A stretch of DNA of 64,000 nt from Bosea sp. BIWAKO-01 (GCF_001748145.1 NZ_BCQA01000001.1:5172501-5236500); one strand, 5' to 3'. Counted from the stretch's first letter, positions 27,467 to 37,844 are shown. Numbers and translations are program-made. Notes: a model not told the origin generated them from the sequence alone.

Positions 27467-27850
27467 GTGGCGCTGACCGTCCCTGCCATGATCGCAGCGG
27501 TCGGCCTCGCAGCTGCCGGGGCCTCTGGAGCGGTCGCGTATTTCAAACCTCGGGAGCGGCTTCGGCTGCGCCCGCTGGCTCCGCCGCATCTGGCTGGCGC
27601 CCGGCTGCGCCTGCACCGCCTCGATCTCTGCGCCTACCTGCTGGCGGCGGGCGGTGTGCTGATGCTGATCCCGGAGGCAGTCCAGACCTTCGCTCCCGAG
27701 CTGATGTTCGGGAGGACGCTGGCCGGCACCGCCCTGGAACATCTCGACTATATCGCCTTCGTTTTCGTGTCCCTCAGCTTCGGCATGGGCCTGACACGCC
27801 GCCTGCTGCTCATCCAATTGGAAAAAGCGAGCCTCCAGCCATGCCCGTAA
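27467..27850 (+). CDS. Small membrane protein embedded between pdhB and pdhC
   Basis: The product is 127 residues from GTG at 27467, or 120 from ATG at 27488. A hydrophobic N-terminal segment ([20 protein letters not shown]), a basic stretch rich in Arg/Leu, a middle helix ([16 protein letters not shown]) and a late one ([16 protein letters not shown]) suggest three membrane spans. It starts 4 bases after the pdhB stop and overlaps the pdhC start by 10 bases, so it should be cotranslated with the complex. I do not recognise the family. Confidence 0.62.
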   Translation: MALTVPAMIAAVGLAAAGASGAVAYFKPRERLRLRPLAPPHLAGARLRLHRLDLCAYLLAAGGVLMLIPEAVQTFAPELMFGRTLAGTALEHLDYIAFVFVSLSFGMGLTRRLLLIQLEKASLQPCP

Positions 27851-29172
27851 ACATCCTGATGCCCGCGCTCTCGCCGACCATGGAGAAGGGCAATCTCGCC
27901 AAGTGGCTCAAGAAGGAAGGGGACGCCATCAAGTCCGGCGACATCCTTGCCGAGATCGAGACCGACAAGGCGACGATGGAGGTCGAGGCCGTCGATGAGG
28001 GCATCCTGGCCAAGATCGTGGTGCCGGAAGGCACGGCCGATGTCGCGGTCAACGAGATCATCGGCGTGATCGCCGGCGAGGGCGAGGACGCCAAGAGCGT
28101 AGCGGCCCCCAGCGCCGCGCCCGCCAAGAGCGAGGCTGCGCCAAAGGTCGAGGCCAAGGCAGCCGCGGCAGCTCCCGCTGCTGCCCCGGTCGTGGCTGGG
28201 CAGCCCGCTGCGCATGCTGCCGACGGCAGCCGCCCCTTCGCCTCGCCGCTGGCGCGCCGCCTCGCCAGGGATGCCGGGCTTGATCTTGCAAAGGTCCAGG
28301 GCTCGGGCCCGCACGGACGGATCGTCGAGCGCGATATCGAGACGGCGAAGGCCGGCGGCACCGCCAAGGCCGCGCCGGCAGCCGCTCCTGCGGCAGCAGC
28401 GCCCAAGACGGTGGCCGCGCCGCTCGCGACCGGCCCCTCCGACGAAGCGGTCAAGAAGCTGTTCGAGCCGGGCTCCTACGAGGAGATTCCGCATGACGGC
28501 ATGCGCAAGACTATCGCGCGCCGTCTGACCGAAGCGAAGCAGACGATCCCGCATTTCTACGTCACCGTCGATTGCGAACTCGACGCGCTGCTGAAGCTGC
28601 GCGCAGAACTCAACGCTGCGGCACCCGAGAAGGACGGCAAGCCGGCTTACAAGCTTTCGGTCAACGACATGGTGATCAAGGCTCTCGCTCTGGCGCTGCG
28701 CGCCGTGCCGGATGCCAATGTCAGCTGGACCGACGGCGCCATGCTCAAGCACAAGCATGCCGATGTGGGCGTCGCGGTCTCGATCCCGGGCGGCCTGATC
28801 ACGCCGATCATCCGCGACGCCTGCCACAAGCCGCTGAGCCAGATCTCGAACGAGATGAAGGACATGGCGGCGCGTGCCAAGACCCGCAAGCTCAAGCCCG
28901 AGGAATACCAGGGCGGCACGTCGGCGGTCTCCAATCTCGGCATGTTCGGGGTCAAGGATTTCGCCGCGGTGATCAATCCGCCGCATGCGACGATCCTGGC
29001 GGTCGGCGCCGGCGAGCAGCGCGCCGTGGTCAAGAACGGTGCGCTGGCGATTGCGACCATCATGTCGGTGACGCTCTCGACCGACCACCGCGCGGTCGAT
29101 GGCGCACTCGGTGCGGAACTCCTGCAGGCCTTCAAGGGCTATGTGGAGAAGCCGATGGCGATGCTGGTGTGA
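27841..29172 (+). CDS. pdhC: Dihydrolipoamide acetyltransferase (E2) of pyruvate dehydrogenase
   Basis: The product is 443 residues: one lipoyl domain (1-78, lipoyl K43), an Ala/Pro linker, a peripheral-subunit-binding domain (about 133-167, [14 protein letters not shown]), a second linker, and the catalytic domain ending in DHRAVDG with the active His and Asp. It forms the core of the complex and passes acetyl to CoA. It shares near-identical lipoyl residues with PdhB, pointing to domain sharing between the two genes. Confidence 0.97.
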   Translation: MPVNILMPALSPTMEKGNLAKWLKKEGDAIKSGDILAEIETDKATMEVEAVDEGILAKIVVPEGTADVAVNEIIGVIAGEGEDAKSVAAPSAAPAKSEAAPKVEAKAAAAAPAAAPVVAGQPAAHAADGSRPFASPLARRLARDAGLDLAKVQGSGPHGRIVERDIETAKAGGTAKAAPAAAPAAAAPKTVAAPLATGPSDEAVKKLFEPGSYEEIPHDGMRKTIARRLTEAKQTIPHFYVTVDCELDALLKLRAELNAAAPEKDGKPAYKLSVNDMVIKALALALRAVPDANVSWTDGAMLKHKHADVGVAVSIPGGLITPIIRDACHKPLSQISNEMKDMAARAKTRKLKPEEYQGGTSAVSNLGMFGVKDFAAVINPPHATILAVGAGEQRAVVKNGALAIATIMSVTLSTDHRAVDGALGAELLQAFKGYVEKPMAMLV

Positions 29173-29182
29173 GACCCATGCC

Positions 29183-29668
29183 ATGGCGGGCGGAGACAGC
29201 GGTTCCTCTGGAAGCAATCGCCTCGCCATGGTTTCGGTCGTCGTCGCGCTGATGTCGCTAGGGGCTTCGATTCTGCAGAACGTGAATTATGCCCGCAGCA
29301 TCGACAGCGTTCAGCGGAATGTCTTGCGCGCCGAAAGCCTGCGCAGTTGCAAGGATATCATCGCCGTCTTCTTCGAGTTCCGTCTGAAAGCCGAAGCGGC
29401 AAATATGAGCGGAGAGGGCGGCATGACCAGCATCGAACTCAAGGGCCTCGCCTACAGGTTCGGCGCGCTGGGTACCTTCCTCGCCAATTTCCAGGAGCAG
29501 CCGTCGCGAGACAGGTACTCCGCACTGGCCTGGCATCTCAACCGGATCGCAGGCGAGGGCGCCAAGCTGCCCAAAGCCGAGTTCGATGCGCTTTTCAACG
29601 AGGCCGACAAGCAGTTCGGCGCAATCAACGACGATTGCGTCAAGGCTGCAACGGGCCATCTTCTCTGA
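29183..29668 (+). CDS. Hypothetical membrane-anchored protein between pdhC and lpd
   Basis: The product is 161 residues. A single N-terminal membrane segment (LAMVSVVVALMSLGASIL) is followed by a mostly helical soluble domain with two cysteines (LRSCKDII and NDDCVKAA). It starts 10 bases after pdhC and ends 27 bases before lpd, so it belongs to the operon. No known motif was found; the domain may be periplasmic or cytosolic depending on topology. Confidence 0.65.
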   Translation: MAGGDSGSSGSNRLAMVSVVVALMSLGASILQNVNYARSIDSVQRNVLRAESLRSCKDIIAVFFEFRLKAEAANMSGEGGMTSIELKGLAYRFGALGTFLANFQEQPSRDRYSALAWHLNRIAGEGAKLPKAEFDALFNEADKQFGAINDDCVKAATGHLL

Positions 29669-29695
29669 CTTCACGCAGACCGGGAGCGTCACCCC

Positions 29696-31135
29696 ATGTC
29701 CGATTACGACGTCATCATCATCGGCTCCGGCCCCGGCGGTTACATCGCAGCGATCCGCTCGGCGCAGCTCGGCTTCAAGACGGCGATCGTCGAGCGTGAG
29801 CATCTTGCCGGCATCTGCTCGAACTGGGGCTGCATCCCGACCAAGGCGCTGCTCCGCTCGGCCGAGATCCTGCATTACGGCCAGCACGCCAAGGACTATG
29901 GGCTGACGCTCGAGGGCTCCTTCAAGGCCGATCTTGCCGCCATCGTTCAACGCTCGCGTGGCATCGCCGCCCGCATGAACAATGGCGTCCAATTCCTGAT
30001 GAAGAAGAACAAGGTCGACGTGATTTGGGGCGAGGCCAAACTGACCAAGCCCGGCACGATCGTGGTCGGCAAGACGGCAAAGCCTGCCATGCAGCCGCAG
30101 GTTCCACCGCCGAAGAATGCCAAGGGCGAGGGCAGCTACACCGCCGACCACATCATTGTCGCGACGGGCGCTCGCCCGCGTGCCCTTCCCGGCCTCGAGC
30201 CGGATGGCAAGCTGATCTGGACCTATTTCGAGGCCATGGTCCCGCAGAAGATGCCGAAATCGCTGCTGGTGATGGGCTCGGGCGCGATCGGCATCGAGTT
30301 CGCTTCATTCTACCGCACCATGGGCGTCGAGGTGACGGTGGTCGAGGTCCTGCCGCAGGTCGTGCCGGTCGAGGATGCCGAGATTGGCGCCTTCGCCCGC
30401 AAGGCCTTCGAGAAGCAGGGCATGAAGATCATCACCAGCGCCAAGGTGACCAAGGTCGAGAAATCGGCGGATTCGATCACCGCCCATATCGAGGACGAGA
30501 AGGGCGGCAAGCAGACGATTCAAGCCGACCGCATGATCTCCGCCGTCGGCGTCGTGGCCAATGTCGAGAATCTTGGCCTGGAGACGCTCGGCGTGAAGAC
30601 CGATCGCGGCTTCATCGCCATCGACGAATTCTGCAGGACCAATGTGAAGGGCGTCTACGCGATCGGCGACGTCGCGGGGCCGCCGATGCTGGCGCACAAG
30701 GCCGAGCACGAGGCAGTGATCTGCGTCGAGGCGATCAAGGGCCTGCATCCGCACCCGATGGACAAGAACATGATCCCGGGCTGCACCTATTGTCACCCGC
30801 AGATCGCTAGCGTCGGCCTGACCGAGGCCAAGGCCAAGGCGGCAGGGCACGAGCTCAAGGTTGGCCGGTTCAACTTCGTTGCCAACGGCAAGGCGGTCGC
30901 GCTCGGCGAAGACAGCGGCCTGGTCAAGACGATCTTCGATGCCAAGACCGGCAAGCTGCTGGGCGCGCATATGGTCGGGGCGGAAGTGACGGAGTTGATC
31001 CAGGGCTTCGTCGTCGCCATGAACCTCGAGACGACCGAGGAGGAGCTGATGCACACCATCTTCCCGCATCCGACGCTGTCGGAGACGATGAAGGAAAGCG
31101 TGCTCGACGCCTATGGGAAGGTGCTGAACGCTTAG
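29696..31135 (+). CDS. lpd: Dihydrolipoamide dehydrogenase (E3)
   Basis: The product is 479 residues. The FAD loop is GSGPGGYIAAI, the redox disulfide is in CSNWGCIPTK (two Cys four residues apart), the NAD loop is GSGAIGIEF, and the catalytic histidine is in HPTLSE near the end. It reoxidises the lipoyl groups of the complex with NAD+. It closes the pdh operon. Confidence 0.96.
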   Translation: MSDYDVIIIGSGPGGYIAAIRSAQLGFKTAIVEREHLAGICSNWGCIPTKALLRSAEILHYGQHAKDYGLTLEGSFKADLAAIVQRSRGIAARMNNGVQFLMKKNKVDVIWGEAKLTKPGTIVVGKTAKPAMQPQVPPPKNAKGEGSYTADHIIVATGARPRALPGLEPDGKLIWTYFEAMVPQKMPKSLLVMGSGAIGIEFASFYRTMGVEVTVVEVLPQVVPVEDAEIGAFARKAFEKQGMKIITSAKVTKVEKSADSITAHIEDEKGGKQTIQADRMISAVGVVANVENLGLETLGVKTDRGFIAIDEFCRTNVKGVYAIGDVAGPPMLAHKAEHEAVICVEAIKGLHPHPMDKNMIPGCTYCHPQIASVGLTEAKAKAAGHELKVGRFNFVANGKAVALGEDSGLVKTIFDAKTGKLLGAHMVGAEVTELIQGFVVAMNLETTEEELMHTIFPHPTLSETMKESVLDAYGKVLNA

Positions 31136-31145
31136 AGATGCTGAG

Positions 31146-31164
31146 CCGGCGCTCTCGGCGCCGG
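31146..31164 (+). terminator. Hairpin after lpd
   Basis: A perfect 7-bp GC stem with a 5-base loop (CCGGCGC, TCTCG, GCGCCGG) lies 10 bases after the lpd stop. There is no clear T-run after it, so it may only weaken read-through into the small membrane genes. Confidence 0.4.
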
Positions 31165-31206
31165 GTTCGGTGATGGCAGCCTGACACACGAGAGCTGGAG
31201 ACCAAC

Positions 31207-31455
31207 ATGGATCTGCGTTCGATTATCGTCGCCATCATCATCGGTCTCGTCGCCGGCTGGCTCGCCAGTATCGTCGTCGGTGGTGGTGGGCTTGTCCGCT
31301 ACATCATCACCGGCCTGATCGGCGCTTTCGTCGGCAGCTTTCTGCTCTCGGCGCTCGGCGTGAATCTCGGAATCGGCAACCCGCTGGTCTCGCAGATCAT
31401 CACAGCGACGATCGGCGCCATCGTCGTGGTGCTGTTGGCGCGGGTGATCGCCTGA
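31207..31455 (+). CDS. GlsB/YeaQ/YmgE-family stress-response membrane protein (copy 1)
   Basis: The product is 82 residues, almost wholly hydrophobic, with three spans and the family glycine motif VVGGGGLVRYIITGLIGAF. A GGAG site precedes the ATG. The family (transglycosylase-associated proteins) is induced by stress in other bacteria; its molecular role is unclear. It is the first of three related genes in a row. Confidence 0.85.
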   Translation: MDLRSIIVAIIIGLVAGWLASIVVGGGGLVRYIITGLIGAFVGSFLLSALGVNLGIGNPLVSQIITATIGAIVVVLLARVIA

Positions 31456-31495
31456 CGGTCTGGAAACTCGCACCGCGCGAGGGCATATCCCGGCG

Positions 31496-31840
31496 ATGAC
31501 GACACGCCCGCGCACGCGCAAATCCCGTGGTCCCGACCGCGTCATCCCAGATGACAAGGTCGAGATCCTGCCTCCTGGTCGCGGCTTGCCACTGGATTGG
31601 CGGGCGCTCGCGCCGACGATCCTGCTCGGGACCGTAACAGGCTTCGTCGCCAGCCTCGTGGTGGGCGGTGGCGGGCTGGTCCGTCACGCCGTTGTCGGTG
31701 TGCTCGGCATGCTGGTCGGGCAGGGGCTGGTGCGGATCACCGGTTGGCGGGTGCGGACCGGACACGCCTTTCTCGACGAGGCGGCAATGGCGGTGCTCGG
31801 CGCGATCCTCGTGGTGCTGCTGGCCAGGTTCATCGCATGA
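31496..31840 (+). CDS. GlsB/YeaQ/YmgE-family membrane protein with basic N-terminal extension (copy 2)
   Basis: The product is 114 residues. A charged N-terminal tail of about 35 residues (many Arg/Lys/Asp) precedes a GlsB-like core with VVGGGGLVRHAVVGVLGMLVG and the ending VLLARFIA, close to copy 1 (VLLARVIA). It is a diverged tandem duplicate; the tail could bind lipid headgroups or a partner. Confidence 0.75.
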   Translation: MTTRPRTRKSRGPDRVIPDDKVEILPPGRGLPLDWRALAPTILLGTVTGFVASLVVGGGGLVRHAVVGVLGMLVGQGLVRITGWRVRTGHAFLDEAAMAVLGAILVVLLARFIA

Positions 31841-31911
31841 CGACCGGTGCAGGCCGTTCCCGGCCTGTCCGGCAGTTTCATGCTGCAGGCTGACGAAAGG
31901 GACGACAGATC

Positions 31912-32196
31912 ATGGATAGCCCCATCTACGCCGCACTCGGCACGCCCGGTTACGGCTTCTTCGCGACACTGCTGATCGGCCTGCTCGCCGGCTGGATCGC
32001 GGAGCGCATCACGTCGTCCGATCACGGCCTCTTCACCAACATGCTGGTGGGAGTGGCAGGCTCCTTCGTCGGCAGCCGCCTGGCCGAGCTGCTCGACATC
32101 CCGATCCACGGCTTCCCTCGCACCCTGGTCGCGGCTATCGCAGGCGCCTGCGTGGTGATCGTGATCTGGAACGCCTTGCGGAAACCTGCAGCCTGA
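31912..32196 (+). CDS. GlsB/YeaQ/YmgE-like membrane protein (copy 3)
   Basis: The product is 94 residues with the same three-span layout (FATLLIGLLAGWIAERI, GLFTNMLVGVAGSFVGSRLAE, VAAIAGACVVIVIWNAL). It is the most diverged of the three neighbours. The ATG has GGGACG ahead. No partner gene is evident. Confidence 0.72.
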   Translation: MDSPIYAALGTPGYGFFATLLIGLLAGWIAERITSSDHGLFTNMLVGVAGSFVGSRLAELLDIPIHGFPRTLVAAIAGACVVIVIWNALRKPAA

Positions 32197-32287
32197 CGCG
32201 ACCTCCGGTCAGGTTGCCGCCGGGCCTGATGCAGATTAGCTAGAGCAAATTGGCGCCTCTTGCAGGCGCCGGGTGACTGGAAACGAC

Positions 32288-33292
32288 ATGGCTCTCGTTC
32301 TCGATCTTCTGAACCGCGACCCGCGGCCCAATGTCGGCAATCCCAAGGCGGATGCCAAACCTGCGGCCGAGTTGCGCCATCCCGAGAAACAGAAGCGCCC
32401 GGAGAACCCCGTCCTTCGCAAGCCGGACTGGATCAGGGTGAAAGCTCCCGGCTCACCGAAATGGGCCGAAACGCAGAAGATCGTGAAGGAGAACAAGCTC
32501 GTCACGGTCTGCGAGGAAGCGGGTTGCCCGAATATCGGCGAGTGCTGGGAGAAGAAGCACGCCACCTTCATGATCATGGGCGACACCTGCACGCGGGCCT
32601 GCGCCTTCTGCAACGTCAAGACGGGCGTGCCCCAGCCGCTTGACCTCGAGGAGCCACGCAAGGTCGCCGAAGCCGTCGCCAAGCTCGGCCTCGAGCATGT
32701 CGTCATCACCTCGGTCGACCGCGATGATCTCGATGACGGCGGTGCGGAGCATTTCGCCCGCGTGATCCGCGCGATCCGCGAGGCTTCGCCTGGCACGACG
32801 ATCGAAATCCTGACGCCGGATTTCCTGCGCAAGCCCGGCGCGCTCGAAGTGGTCGTGGCGGCCAAGCCGGACGTGTTCAACCACAATCTCGAAACGGTGC
32901 CCGGCAAGTATCTGAAGGTGCGCCCCGGTGCGCGCTACTTCCATTCGCTGCGCCTGCTACAGCGTGTGAAGGAGCTCGACCCCACCATCTTCACCAAGTC
33001 AGGCATCATGGTCGGCCTCGGCGAGGAGCGGAACGAGATCCTGCAGCTGATGGACGACCTGCGCTCGGCCGACGTCGATTTCATGACCATCGGCCAGTAC
33101 CTCGCGCCCTCCCGCAAACATCATGCGGTGATCCGCTTCGTCACGCCCGACGAGTTCAAGGGATTCGAGGCGATCGCCTATGTGAAGGGCTTCCTGATGG
33201 TGTCCTCGACGCCGCTGACGCGGTCCTCGCATCATGCGGGTGAGGATTTCGCGCGGTTGAGGGACGCCCGCGCAGCCAAGTTCGGCGGTTGA
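32288..33292 (+). CDS. lipA: Lipoyl synthase
   Basis: The product is 334 residues. Both iron-sulfur sites are visible: the auxiliary cluster motif [12 protein letters not shown] and the radical-SAM motif CTRACAFC. The enzyme inserts two sulfurs into octanoyl groups on PdhB, PdhC and other lipoyl domains, which explains its place after the pdh operon. I start at ATG 32288; a GTG at 32273 is possible. lipB is not in the window. Confidence 0.96.
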   Translation: MALVLDLLNRDPRPNVGNPKADAKPAAELRHPEKQKRPENPVLRKPDWIRVKAPGSPKWAETQKIVKENKLVTVCEEAGCPNIGECWEKKHATFMIMGDTCTRACAFCNVKTGVPQPLDLEEPRKVAEAVAKLGLEHVVITSVDRDDLDDGGAEHFARVIRAIREASPGTTIEILTPDFLRKPGALEVVVAAKPDVFNHNLETVPGKYLKVRPGARYFHSLRLLQRVKELDPTIFTKSGIMVGLGEERNEILQLMDDLRSADVDFMTIGQYLAPSRKHHAVIRFVTPDEFKGFEAIAYVKGFLMVSSTPLTRSSHHAGEDFARLRDARAAKFGG

Positions 33293-33306
33293 GCGCGTAG
33301 CGTCTC

Positions 33307-33795
33307 ATGCCGATGTTCAACAGCACCCGCCGGGTGAAGCACTCGCCGGAGCGCATGTTCGCGCTCGTGGCGGATGTCGAGAAATACCCCGAGTTCCTGC
33401 CGCTCTGCGAAGGCTTGGTGGTGCGACGCCGGACGCCGCGCGAAGGTGGCGGCGAGGTGCTGATGGCCGACATGACGGTCGGCTACAAGGCGATCCGCGA
33501 GACCTTCACCAGTCGCGTCACGCTTGATCCTGCCAACCTGAAGATTCTTGTCGAGTATGTCGACGGCCCGTTCCGGCATCTCGAGAACCGCTGGAGCTTC
33601 AAGGCGATGGAAGGAGGCTGCGAGATCGCCTTCTTCATTTCCTACGAGTTCGCCAGCCGCATGCTTGGCCTGCTGATGGGGACGATGTTCGACAAGGCCT
33701 TTCGCAAGTTCGCCGAGGCTTTCGAGAGGCGGGCCGACCTTGTCTATGGCCGTGCCCGGACCGCGGTCACCGATGGCTCAGCGCCGCCTGCTTGA
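33307..33795 (+). CDS. COQ10/RatA-type START-like lipid-binding protein
   Basis: The product is 162 residues with the START-like fold (MFALVADVEKYPEFLPLCEG near the N-terminus, FRHLENRWSFKAM in the middle). Homologues carry ubiquinone and support respiration; the E. coli homologue RatA was also described as a toxin, which I do not infer here. It is 14 bases after lipA and overlaps the convergent cinA-type gene by 29 bases. Confidence 0.87.
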   Translation: MPMFNSTRRVKHSPERMFALVADVEKYPEFLPLCEGLVVRRRTPREGGGEVLMADMTVGYKAIRETFTSRVTLDPANLKILVEYVDGPFRHLENRWSFKAMEGGCEIAFFISYEFASRMLGLLMGTMFDKAFRKFAEAFERRADLVYGRARTAVTDGSAPPA

Positions 33796-34264
33796 GCATC
33801 TCGAGCGCCTCGATGACGGAGAGGCGGCGGATTTCGTCTCTCCCCTGATCGCCGAAGCGCCTTTCCCGGTGCGTGGTCATGGCAGTTGATGCGCAGCCGA
33901 AATGGACGAGCCCGACGGGCTTGGCGGCACTGCCCCCGCCTGGCCCGGCAACGCCGGTGATCGCGACGGAAAGATCGGCCTTGAGCATCGCGCGGCCGCC
34001 CTCCGCCATGGCGCGGGCAACCGGCTCGCTGACCGCGCCGTAGCTGTCGATCAGCGTCGCTTGCACGCCTGCCAGCGCAGTCTTGGCGGCGTTCGAATAG
34101 GTCACCAACCCACCATTGACGACGTCGGACGAGCCCGGGATTGCGGTAAGCGCGCCCGAGACGAGCCCGCCGGTGCAGGACTCGACCGTCGCGACGCTCA
34201 GGCCACGATCGCGGCAGATCGTCAGAACTTCGATGGCGAGGGTGGTGATCTCGGAATCGAACAT
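33767..34264 (-). CDS. CinA C-terminal-type nicotinamide-nucleotide amidase
   Basis: The product is 165 residues, corresponding to the stand-alone PncC/CinA C-terminal domain. The signature VESCTGGLVSGALTAIPGSS and the later GVAGPGGGSAAKPVG are present. It would deamidate NMN to NaMN in NAD recycling. It follows ispDF by 10 bases on the same strand, a common pairing in rhizobia. Confidence 0.9.
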   Translation of the reverse strand: MFDSEITTLAIEVLTICRDRGLSVATVESCTGGLVSGALTAIPGSSDVVNGGLVTYSNAAKTALAGVQATLIDSYGAVSEPVARAMAEGGRAMLKADLSVAITGVAGPGGGSAAKPVGLVHFGCASTAMTTHRERRFGDQGRDEIRRLSVIEALEMLKQAALSHR

Positions 34265-34274
34265 GGTCGTTGCC

Positions 34275-35522
34275 CTACTCCTCGTTCGGCAGGCGCAGCG
34301 TGGCCGTTGCCAAGGCCGCCAGCCCTTCGCCGCGACCTGTAAAGCCCATGCGCTCCGATGTCGTCGCCTTGAGTCCGACCTGGTCGAGCCGCACCCCTGT
34401 GACCTCGGCGATCCGCGCCCGGATCTGCTCGCGATACGGGCCGACCTTCGGTGCCTCGCAAACGATGCTGAGATCGAGATGGTCGATCACGCCGCCGCGC
34501 CCGCTGACGCGCTCGGCGGCAAATGCGAGAAAGCGGTCGGATGAGGCCCCGCGCCATTGCGGATCACTCGGCGGAAAATGCGTGCCGATATCGCCATCCG
34601 CCAGCGCCCCGAGAATGGCATCGGTCAAGGCGTGCAGCGCGACGTCACCGTCGGAATGGGCTCGTACACCGCGCGCGTGCGGAATGCGGACACCGCCGAG
34701 CCAGACATGATCGCCTTCGGTGAAGGCGTGGACATCATAGCCGGTGCCGACCCGGGTGGTCAGCTGCCTGCGTAGCTTCTCCTCCGCCAGGACAAAATCC
34801 TCGGGATGCGTCAGCTTCACGTTCATGGCCTCTCCAGGGAAGGTCGTGACCGCATGGCCCGCCCATTCGATCAGGGCGGCATCGTCGGTGAGACCGGTGA
34901 CAGCCGCGGCGGCTGCCGCCTCATGGGCTGCCAGCAGCGAGCGGAAGGCAAAGGCCTGGGGCGTCTGTACGCTGACGAGCTGGTCGCGCGGCGGCGTCTC
35001 GATGATATGTCCCTTGCCGTCCACACGCTTGATCGTGTCGGTGACCGGCAGGGCAGGGATAGAGGCCGAACCGTCCTGCGCGGCTTCGATTGCGCGCTCG
35101 ATCAAGGTTCGGGACGCGAACGGTCTGGCCGCATCATGGACCAGCACGGTTCCCTCGAATCCCGATGCTGCCAATGCCTGCAGGCCAAGTCGCACTGAGT
35201 CCTGCCTGGTCGCGCCCCCCGTGACGGGGCCGAGCAGCTTCCCGGACGAGAAGCCCGCGACAGCGTCGGCATAGCAGGCCTCATCACCTGCCCCGATGAC
35301 GACCACGACATGGCATATTGCCCGCTCTGCCAGCAATGGAAGCAGGGTTCGCCGCAGGACTGGCAGGCCGGCGAGAAGGCGATATTGCTTTGGCAAGTCT
35401 CCGCCGGCACGCAGGCCGCGCCCCGCCGCAACGACGAGGGCCGCCACCGACGGAAGACATGTCACTGTTTCGGACGACACGGCGAGGCTCCAGCTAGAGC
35501 CCGGTTGATAGTCGCCGGTCAT
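34275..35522 (-). CDS. ispDF: Bifunctional IspD/IspF of the MEP isoprenoid pathway
   Basis: The product is about 415 residues. The N-terminal half is IspD (cytidylyltransferase; VVAAGRG with later PKQYR, and VHDAARPF). The C-terminal half is IspF (cyclase; [29 protein letters not shown] with metal ligands). The fused form is typical of alphaproteobacteria. Start is uncertain: ATG 35522 is used here, but several in-frame GTG codons closer to [11 protein letters not shown] are possible. Confidence 0.93.
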   Translation of the reverse strand: MTGDYQPGSSWSLAVSSETVTCLPSVAALVVAAGRGLRAGGDLPKQYRLLAGLPVLRRTLLPLLAERAICHVVVVIGAGDEACYADAVAGFSSGKLLGPVTGGATRQDSVRLGLQALAASGFEGTVLVHDAARPFASRTLIERAIEAAQDGSASIPALPVTDTIKRVDGKGHIIETPPRDQLVSVQTPQAFAFRSLLAAHEAAAAAAVTGLTDDAALIEWAGHAVTTFPGEAMNVKLTHPEDFVLAEEKLRRQLTTRVGTGYDVHAFTEGDHVWLGGVRIPHARGVRAHSDGDVALHALTDAILGALADGDIGTHFPPSDPQWRGASSDRFLAFAAERVSGRGGVIDHLDLSIVCEAPKVGPYREQIRARIAEVTGVRLDQVGLKATTSERMGFTGRGEGLAALATATLRLPNEE

Positions 35523-35643
35523 GCAATCGCCAAGTGCGGCGCGAGGCGCTGCGACCATCCGCTCCGGGCTGCGGCGATATTGCATTGCAGCATTGGTTCG
35601 AAATCCCTTGCGCTGATGCAGCAATGTCCAATAAATAGCCATA

Positions 35644-36666
35644 ATGGATATTGCCTCAAAATCGGGCGACGAACTCTCCGGCATTGCCGGGGTTGCGATC
35701 GCCTCCCGAGCCTTTCTTGCGCCGATGTCGGGCGTCACCGACGTCGTGATGCGTCGCATCGCTGCACGATTCGGTGCGGGGCTCGTCGTCTCCGAAATGG
35801 TCGCATCCGACGAATTCGTGCGCGGCAGCGAAGAGGCCCGCTTGCGCGCCGAGGGGGCAGGGGTCTTCCCGCATGTCGTCCAGCTTGCCGGCTGCGATCC
35901 GCACTGGCTAGGAGAGGCTGCCCGGCTGGCCGAAGCCACCGGGGCGCAGATCGTCGATATCAATATGGGCTGCCCCGCCAAGCGCGTGACGGGCGGCTGG
36001 GCTGGCTCGGCACTGATGCGCGATCTCGACCATGCGCTTTCGCTTGTCGAGGCGGCGGTCAGTTCCGTGACCATTCCGGTGACGGTGAAGATGCGGCTCG
36101 GCTGGGATGACGCATCCCGCAACGCGCCCGAACTGGCGCACCGCGCCGTATCCGCCGGCGCAGCGATGATCACGGTCCATGGCCGCACCCGGCAGCAGTT
36201 CTACAAGGGCGTCGCCGACTGGGCCGCGATTCAGGCCGTGCGCGAAACCGGTGATTTCCCGCTCGTTGCCAATGGCGACATTCACAGCGTCGCGGATGCC
36301 GAGGCATGCCTTGAGCGCTCGGGCGCGAATTTCGTCATGGTTGGACGCGCGGCTCTGGGGCGGCCCTGGCTTGTCGGCGCGGTGGGTGACGCACTCGCCG
36401 GACGCCCGGTGACGGAGTTGAGCCCAGCACAGAAGCATGCGGTTGCGCAGGAGCATTACGAGGGCCTGCTGTCCCTGCTCGGCCGCGAGCAGGGCGTGCG
36501 TCATGCCCGGAAGCATCTGGCCGCCTATGCCGATGAGGCGGTCGCGACCGGCTGTGCCCCTGACCCCGAACAACGTCGCGCGCTTCTGACCACGGATGAT
36601 CCTCATCAGGCCCTGCGCGCGCTGGCTGCCCTGTTTTCCACTGAATGCAGCCGCGAGGCAGCCTGA
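35644..36666 (+). CDS. dusB: tRNA-dihydrouridine synthase DusB (NifR3)
   Basis: The product is 340 residues, an FMN TIM-barrel enzyme that reduces uridines in the tRNA D-loop. The family signature is APMSGVTD near the N-terminus, and the catalytic cysteine is in [10 protein letters not shown] (about 106). It precedes ntrB by 17 bases, the classical nifR3-ntrBC order. Confidence 0.94.
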   Translation: MDIASKSGDELSGIAGVAIASRAFLAPMSGVTDVVMRRIAARFGAGLVVSEMVASDEFVRGSEEARLRAEGAGVFPHVVQLAGCDPHWLGEAARLAEATGAQIVDINMGCPAKRVTGGWAGSALMRDLDHALSLVEAAVSSVTIPVTVKMRLGWDDASRNAPELAHRAVSAGAAMITVHGRTRQQFYKGVADWAAIQAVRETGDFPLVANGDIHSVADAEACLERSGANFVMVGRAALGRPWLVGAVGDALAGRPVTELSPAQKHAVAQEHYEGLLSLLGREQGVRHARKHLAAYADEAVATGCAPDPEQRRALLTTDDPHQALRALAALFSTECSREAA

Positions 36667-36683
36667 GCGAGGAACGATTGCGT

Positions 36684-37826
36684 ATGGCGATGGCATTTGC
36701 CGACGAGGTTGGCGATGAGCGGGATTTGACCTTGCTCGATATGGTGGAAATGCAGGCGCTGAATGTCCTGCCCATGCCGGTGCTCGTCATCGGCGAAGGG
36801 CACGGCATTCTTTACGCCAACACGGCAGCGGAGGACTTCTTCCAGTCGAGCGTGGTCGTGCTCAAGCGCCAGCGCCTGGATGATGTGATCGCCTTTGGCT
36901 CCCCCGTACTGTCCCTGGTGGAGGATGTGCAGCGGCGCGGCGCCAGCGTGACCGAGTACCGACTGGATCTGGGCTCGCCCCGGATCGGCATCGAACGCAT
37001 CGTCGATGTTTTTGCCTCACCCTTGCCCAATCAGAGCGAAGCCGTCGTCCTGATGCTGCAAGAACGAACAATTGCCGAAAAAATGGACAGACAGCTGACG
37101 CATCGAGGAGCAGCCCGCTCCATCACTGCGCTCGGCGCGATGCTCGCACACGAGATCAAGAACCCGCTCTCCGGCATTCGCGGTGCGGCGCAGCTTCTTG
37201 AAGCCTCGGTGCCCGACAGCGATCGGATGTTGACCCAGCTGATCTGCGACGAGGCCGATCGGATCGTGAAGCTGGTCGAGCGTGTCGAGCTGTTTGGCGA
37301 TGAACGTCCGAGCGAGCGCGGTCCAGTCAATGTCCATGACGTGCTGGATCATGTGAAACGGCTGGCCCAATCGGGCTTCGCCCGGCACATCCGCTTCAAC
37401 GAGGTTTACGATCCTTCATTGCCGCCGGTCGCCGGCAACCGCGATCAGTTGGTCCAGGTTCTTCTGAACCTGATGAAGAATGCGGCGGAAGCCATTGGCG
37501 AACATGCGATTGATGGTGAGATCACACTGACCACGGCCTATCGCCCCGGGATCCGCATGCAGCATGCCGGCTCAGCAAGTCGGATTGCGCTGCCGCTGGA
37601 GATCGGCATCCGCGACAATGGCCCCGGCGTGCCTCACGACCTGCTGCCGCATCTGTTCGATCCCTTCGTCACCACCAAGGCGCAGGGCAGTGGCCTTGGA
37701 CTTGCACTCGTAGCGAAGGTGATCGGCGACCACGGCGGAATCGTCGAATGCGAGTCTGTGCCGCGGCGCACGACATTCCGGATTCTTCTGCCCCTGCATG
37801 AAGCGCGTCCCACACGGAGCGCTTGA
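36684..37826 (+). CDS. ntrB: Nitrogen-regulation sensor kinase NtrB (GlnL)
   Basis: The product is 380 residues without membrane spans. A PAS domain (about 15-120) is followed by the phospho-acceptor helix [12 protein letters not shown] and the ATPase boxes ([26 protein letters not shown]). It phosphorylates NtrC under nitrogen limitation, controlled by PII. I chose ATG 36684, which has GAGGAA 9 bases ahead, over one inside dusB. Confidence 0.94.
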   Translation: MAMAFADEVGDERDLTLLDMVEMQALNVLPMPVLVIGEGHGILYANTAAEDFFQSSVVVLKRQRLDDVIAFGSPVLSLVEDVQRRGASVTEYRLDLGSPRIGIERIVDVFASPLPNQSEAVVLMLQERTIAEKMDRQLTHRGAARSITALGAMLAHEIKNPLSGIRGAAQLLEASVPDSDRMLTQLICDEADRIVKLVERVELFGDERPSERGPVNVHDVLDHVKRLAQSGFARHIRFNEVYDPSLPPVAGNRDQLVQVLLNLMKNAAEAIGEHAIDGEITLTTAYRPGIRMQHAGSASRIALPLEIGIRDNGPGVPHDLLPHLFDPFVTTKAQGSGLGLALVAKVIGDHGGIVECESVPRRTTFRILLPLHEARPTRSA

Positions 37827-37844
37827 GGTTCACAGGATAATTGA

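Noticed and set aside
33307..33795. A RatA/RatB toxin-antitoxin reading of the START-like gene
   Set aside because: There is no antitoxin-like partner gene; position after lipA and the COQ10-type fold favour ubiquinone handling.
34275..36188. A 637-residue minus-strand open frame suggesting a longer IspDF
   Set aside because: The added part is antisense to dusB with low-complexity composition; the IspD motif begins near 35450.
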